Source: Flammula alnicola (Eukaryota; Basidiomycota; Agaricomycetes; Agaricales; Strophariaceae). Taken from it: a stretch of 46,682 bases of DNA. This document shows, one piece after another, positions 43,141-46,682 of this stretch; the first letter of the stretch is position 1, and the number at the start of each line of letters is the position of its first letter. Made by a program: the position numbers and the translations under genes. Location of the stretch: the NCBI GenBank assembly GCA_015499995.1, contig JADNRV010000357.1, positions 1 to 46,682 of the forward strand, in the 5' to 3' direction. Under the pieces are notes generated by a model. That model saw only the letters and a list, made by a program, of their open reading frames with translations, did not search any database and had not been told where the DNA came from.

Positions 43141-44197
43141 TTAAGTGTCTCCTCGAATAGCCCAGAACGAAACATCTCGCTTAGTCCCTCTCACCGTTGC
43201 ATCAAAGTGGAAACAACCCTCGAAAATGTCCCTGACTTGCCCAGAATGAGTCGCCTTCTTCCAGAGTGGCCTCATTCTTAAATCTCCGTTCGGAAGTCCT
43301 ATCTCATTCTTGGGCATTCCACCATAACGGACGGACAGGCGAGCCTCTATTCCAGGGACTCGTTTGGCACGGTCGTGGCGTCTGTAGCCTACGATCTGGC
43401 ACTCCTTGACTTTTCTGACGTCGGTGACGGTGATGTCGGGGAGCTCTATCATCGGATCCAGGAGGAGGGTTGGGTAGAGTTTTCCCTGCGCCCCAGCCTG
43501 CTGGGTATCGGGAATGGTAATGGCGGCAAGCTTGTCAGCAGGGTGTGCGAGGAGTGTTAGGAAGAGCCTCTCGGGATCTAGAGGACCTGCGTCTCCGAAA
43601 TAAGCATCGGCGAGGTGATCAACGTCTATGGAGAACAAGTCGAATTGCCCGATAAGTTGCTTCATGTCAAACTCCGGGACGGGTGCTTTCCGTTTCGTGG
43701 GACTCATGCTCGACGCTCGCGAAGACTGCTGCTCGACAGACCAGGGGTTAGCTTGCATGGGCATCTGTGGCGTGGCGGTGATGAACGTTAGCAAGCTGCA
43801 AGCAGGACAATATTTCACTGACCTTGAGTTCCAAATTAGGTCCTTCAGGAAACTCTCCCCGGATAATGGCCAAATACTTAGCAATGTGCTGAGCTTCCCG
43901 GTCAATAGGGACGGGAACATAGTCTACACATTTATACGTTTAGTTAGCCTTGAAACCTTTTGCAAAGAGGTTGTTATTAATCACATACCGTCTTCTCCCC
44001 TGGACTTAGGTGCCTGTGTGTAGTAGTTGGATGAAACTTCTCCTAGTACAGGCTTCGATGCATTATGACCATCCTTCTTATACACCATCCGCCGAGATGC
44101 GCTGCGATATTTCTTTGGGGTTGAAGGCTAAGTGGTATTAATTTAATGGCCCTACGAGTGAAGATGAAGGGTACACAGTACGTACCAGAACTTTCAT
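43141..44197 (-). CDS. Unknown 291-aa protein
   Basis: Four exons on the minus strand (44186-44197, 43989-44127, 43823-43923, 43141-43764) join in phase. The first codes only MKVL, a common arrangement in these fungi. Segments include TPKKYRSASRRMVYKKDGHN, YVPVPIDREAQHIAKYLA, a basic linker with PTKRKAPVPEF, and an alpha/beta-looking C-terminal half (ELPDITVTDVRKVKE, VPGIEARLSVRYGG, RDIFEGCFHFDAT). There is no signal peptide or membrane segment. The PTKRK word could be a nuclear localisation signal. I do not recognise the family. The ORF that reads through the third intron from 43920 would give a different N-terminus with less protein-like sequence, so the spliced model is preferred. Confidence 0.7.
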
Positions 44198-45253
44198 GGT
44201 ATACGTAGTCGATATAGTGTATTGTAACGTTTCAGGGGGAGATTTTTATTGCTTGAAGCAACAAAAATGGCTGGCTTTTAAGCGATCTACTCGTCCCCTT
44301 TTGAAATACAAAGCCACAGGCTACAGCATGATCAAAGTGGTGGCACTTTGAGCGATATTTGAAGGGGCCATCCCCAGGGACCATGCACATTTATCTACAC
44401 AATGTATATTGGCAAGCGACATGACCTATTGGATTATCTCTGTAGTGTTCAGGTTTCTGTATTCTATTGTCTTTGTATAATGTGCCCAGCTATCTCAGAT
44501 TTCCAAGTTTGGAAATTATATCCATAAGAGGACGCATGCCGCATACAAGCCGAGCGTCCCTTCTGCCGTTCAGACAATTCGGACAAGTTTAAATTAAAGG
44601 GTTTCGATCTTAAACCAACTGCGCTTCTTCATTGTGAGAGGCAGAACTTAAGTGTAATATGGACGCGCGTAAGCCGTAGCTTGAAACGTTATTGAAACGC
44701 GCTGTACCCCAGTAGAGATAAGACCGAGGCGACTCATTTGCCAGTTCCAGGGTTAGCAACTTGCGCGTATCACCTGGTCCGGAACGGCCCAAAATTAAGA
44801 GACAGTTTGAAATGAATGTTATTGGCTGAATAGCTTCTAGGTGAAGCATTACGAACTTCCGATTACATATCTCGAAGATTAATTCAACTCTCAGTCCCTC
44901 GTGGATTATTGTTTCGAACCTTGACTATTTATCTCCTGCTCTTGGACGAATAAAGAACAAAATTGAATTCTGAAAATCGCAGTGGATCTCATAGCGTAAA
45001 TTCCGCAAGCTTGTACAACTCATCTAACTATTATGAACGCCGCTGAATTATCCTGACTGCGCACCGCATACGAGGAAGCATTGGATGGGGTTCTTGCCTT
45101 GCCAAAAAAATTCTAGAAGGATCGTTAAGTACGCAGGGAGGTGGACCGCATTTTCCACCTTCAACTCTTTACTTCACATCACGCTTCTAGCTACTAATCA
45201 GATATGGGGATACGGTTCACTGGATAATGTCGTAAGTATTCGTAGTATATTTC
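44198..45253. other. Intergenic region
   Basis: No supported feature. The 80-codon minus-strand ORF at 44610-44849 has no coding texture. A good TATA box, TATAAAAG, lies just right of the interval at 45260-45267. Confidence 0.4.
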
Positions 45254-46250
45254 GTGAAGTATAAAAGGGCAATACTTGGTCGAGGGTTAAGCACCAATCG
45301 AACATGCCTTGAACGAGCCTGGAGGTCTTATAGGCAACCTTGGCGTTGCAGCACATTCATTCTCATTTTTTGTCTTACTCCAATTCCCGAGGCCCACCCT
45401 ATCAACCCAATCACCGTCGTGAAATTGCTTGTAGCGACCACGTTATCAATTCTACACCGCCTTACGTCCGGGGTGGGCATCGCAAATGCGGATCGAGCAC
45501 ACGCCTTGGATACGACGGCGCATGTATCATTGAACGCGTCTACTAGCAATTCCGACGAGCGCACTGAGGTCGACATGGTAGAGCGTGCCCAGGTCCTGGT
45601 CCGCGCGGCAGCTGCTGAGCACAGGGTGCTGCAGAGCTGGCAGCTGGGACTATTATCCGAGAGTGTATGGAGCAAGAAGCCACTGGAAGGGCCCTACCCG
45701 CCTTCGCGACTGATTGCGCTTTACGCATCGTCATCCATAATTTCCACCATTCCATATTAGCCAAGAAAACTTAACCAGCATCGCTGCCCTCTTGACTTCC
45801 CATTCTACCCTTTCTCCGACGCTTTCCCTTCCTCTTCGACAGCACTTAGAACCTTTGTTCCCTGCAGGGCGAGGGCCCAAAGACCTCGATATCACATTTC
45901 ACGCGATCCGTGTACTCAGGAACGATATCCTTCGCAGCATCGTGGATCTCCACCGACTGACAGACGAAGGCAGTGATGCGCGAAGAGCGTCTGAGGCATC
46001 CCTTCCTCAAAGGTCAGAGGATAGTGTCACAAGGAACGCCATAGGACTGGCAAAGGCTGTGCTGAGGAACTTTAATTCCCTAGTAAACTCCCCTGAGCGA
46101 AGCCTCTTAGGAGTTCTGCAATGGTTTAGGCCAGAGTTTGTGGGTGGGGCCAATAGGGATGAAAGGGATGCAGAGAGGGGAAGAATTATTGGAAGCGATG
46201 GGGAGGAAGGCTACTTGAATCCTTTGAGATGGAGATTACGCCCTGGGTAG
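45254..46250 (+). CDS. Tentative gene in two open segments, unknown
   Basis: A strong TATA box (45260-45267) precedes two consecutive open frames: 45254-45760, whose first ATG in frame is at about 45575, and a second frame running to a TAG at 46248-46250. The second is clearly protein-like, with DLDITFHAIRVLRNDILRSI, NAIGLAKAVLRNFNSLVN and LLGVLQWFRPEF. A CCATATTAG acceptor-like site at 45760 would start it at about 45761 in the right frame. I could not find a good donor in the first segment that fits the phase, so start and intron remain open. Family not recognised. Only the second segment is reasonably secure. Confidence 0.4.
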
Positions 46251-46682
46251 TGCGTGCGAGATCGATTATACTCGGGGAGACAATAAAGCGTGGTGAGGTG
46301 ACACCCCCGCCTCGCGGTGAGCGAAGCGGTGCGTCGTTGGCGATGGTTGGATAATTAAAGCGAAGTAAAAACGGGTTAAGCGTTTTCAGTTGCATGGACA
46401 CTGATCACGAAGCCGTTAGTGTAAAAAAGACTCAGCTTGACTTTTTCTTGGACTCATATGACTCGATTTAAATTTGTGTATGCAGTTTCTGCTACTTAGT
46501 TTCTGTAGAAGTTGAATAAACGTGATAGCTCAAATTATAGGCAAACACACTTATCTTTAGCGGAAGACCTGCTTCGGATCGGTATGGTACCTACGTGTTC
46601 AATGGTGCATACGCGGTAGAACCAATGGTAATTTAATAGGTAATTGGTGATACGAACGCAAGATCGCCATCGATCGCCATAA
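46251..46682. other. Right edge, no gene seen
   Basis: No ORF of note. The 71-codon minus-strand ORF overlapping 46186-46401 is the shadow of the gene above. Confidence 0.35.

Overview
This is nuclear DNA of a filamentous basidiomycete, most likely an Agaricomycete (mushroom or wood-decay group). The genes carry many very short GT-AG introns of about 45-65 bases. The recognisable proteins are fungal or eukaryotic: Cdc73 of the Paf1 complex, OPA3, an inositol polyphosphate kinase, a GH5_12 steryl/sphingolipid glucosidase, several secreted repeat proteins and a decayed GH45 endoglucanase. There is one nuclear intron-containing tRNA-Met and no bacterial operon, CRISPR or viral structure. The exon boundaries given here were worked out by hand from reading frame and splice sites.

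Layout. 1-8.3 kb is ordinary gene space: the tail of an unknown gene, CDC73 (8 exons), a histidine-box lipid hydroxylase whose upstream region holds a perfect 183-bp tandem duplication, a 196-aa unknown protein and an IPK-family kinase. 8.9-12.5 kb holds a secreted repeat-rich protein and two small unknown genes. 12.6-14.2 kb is a complete, apparently very young, non-coding LTR element with identical 228-bp LTRs and a 5-bp target duplication. It is followed by tRNA-Met(CAT) and a 258-aa modular-repeat protein.

16-32.5 kb is the accessory core. A 146-residue orphan gene family is present in three copies. Copies A (30494-30934) and B (31755-32195) are intact neighbours. Copy C has been split twice: by a 2,042-bp element with perfect 26-bp inverted repeats and a TA duplication (16893-18934), and by a 4.3-kb fold-back element (19155-23454) whose two arms are opposed arrays of a ~164-bp repeat. 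Next comes a decayed GH45 gene. After it lies a 432-codon gene (27108-29964) split in its first exon by a third element of 1,499 bp with TA duplication (28168-29666), which carries what look like captured gene fragments. If these insertions are removed on paper, the host reading frames close exactly. That is the strongest evidence for the insertions and dates them after the genes.

33.3-46.7 kb is again conventional: the large GH5_12 glucosidase, a small secreted Pro/Ala-rich protein, OPA3, a secreted hydrophobic protein, a 291-aa unknown gene and a tentative gene at the right edge.

The genes do not form a metabolic cluster. The most interesting biology is the insertion hotspot between 12.6 and 32.5 kb, above all the fold-back element. 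No computation beyond reading was possible, so all family assignments come from motif recognition.
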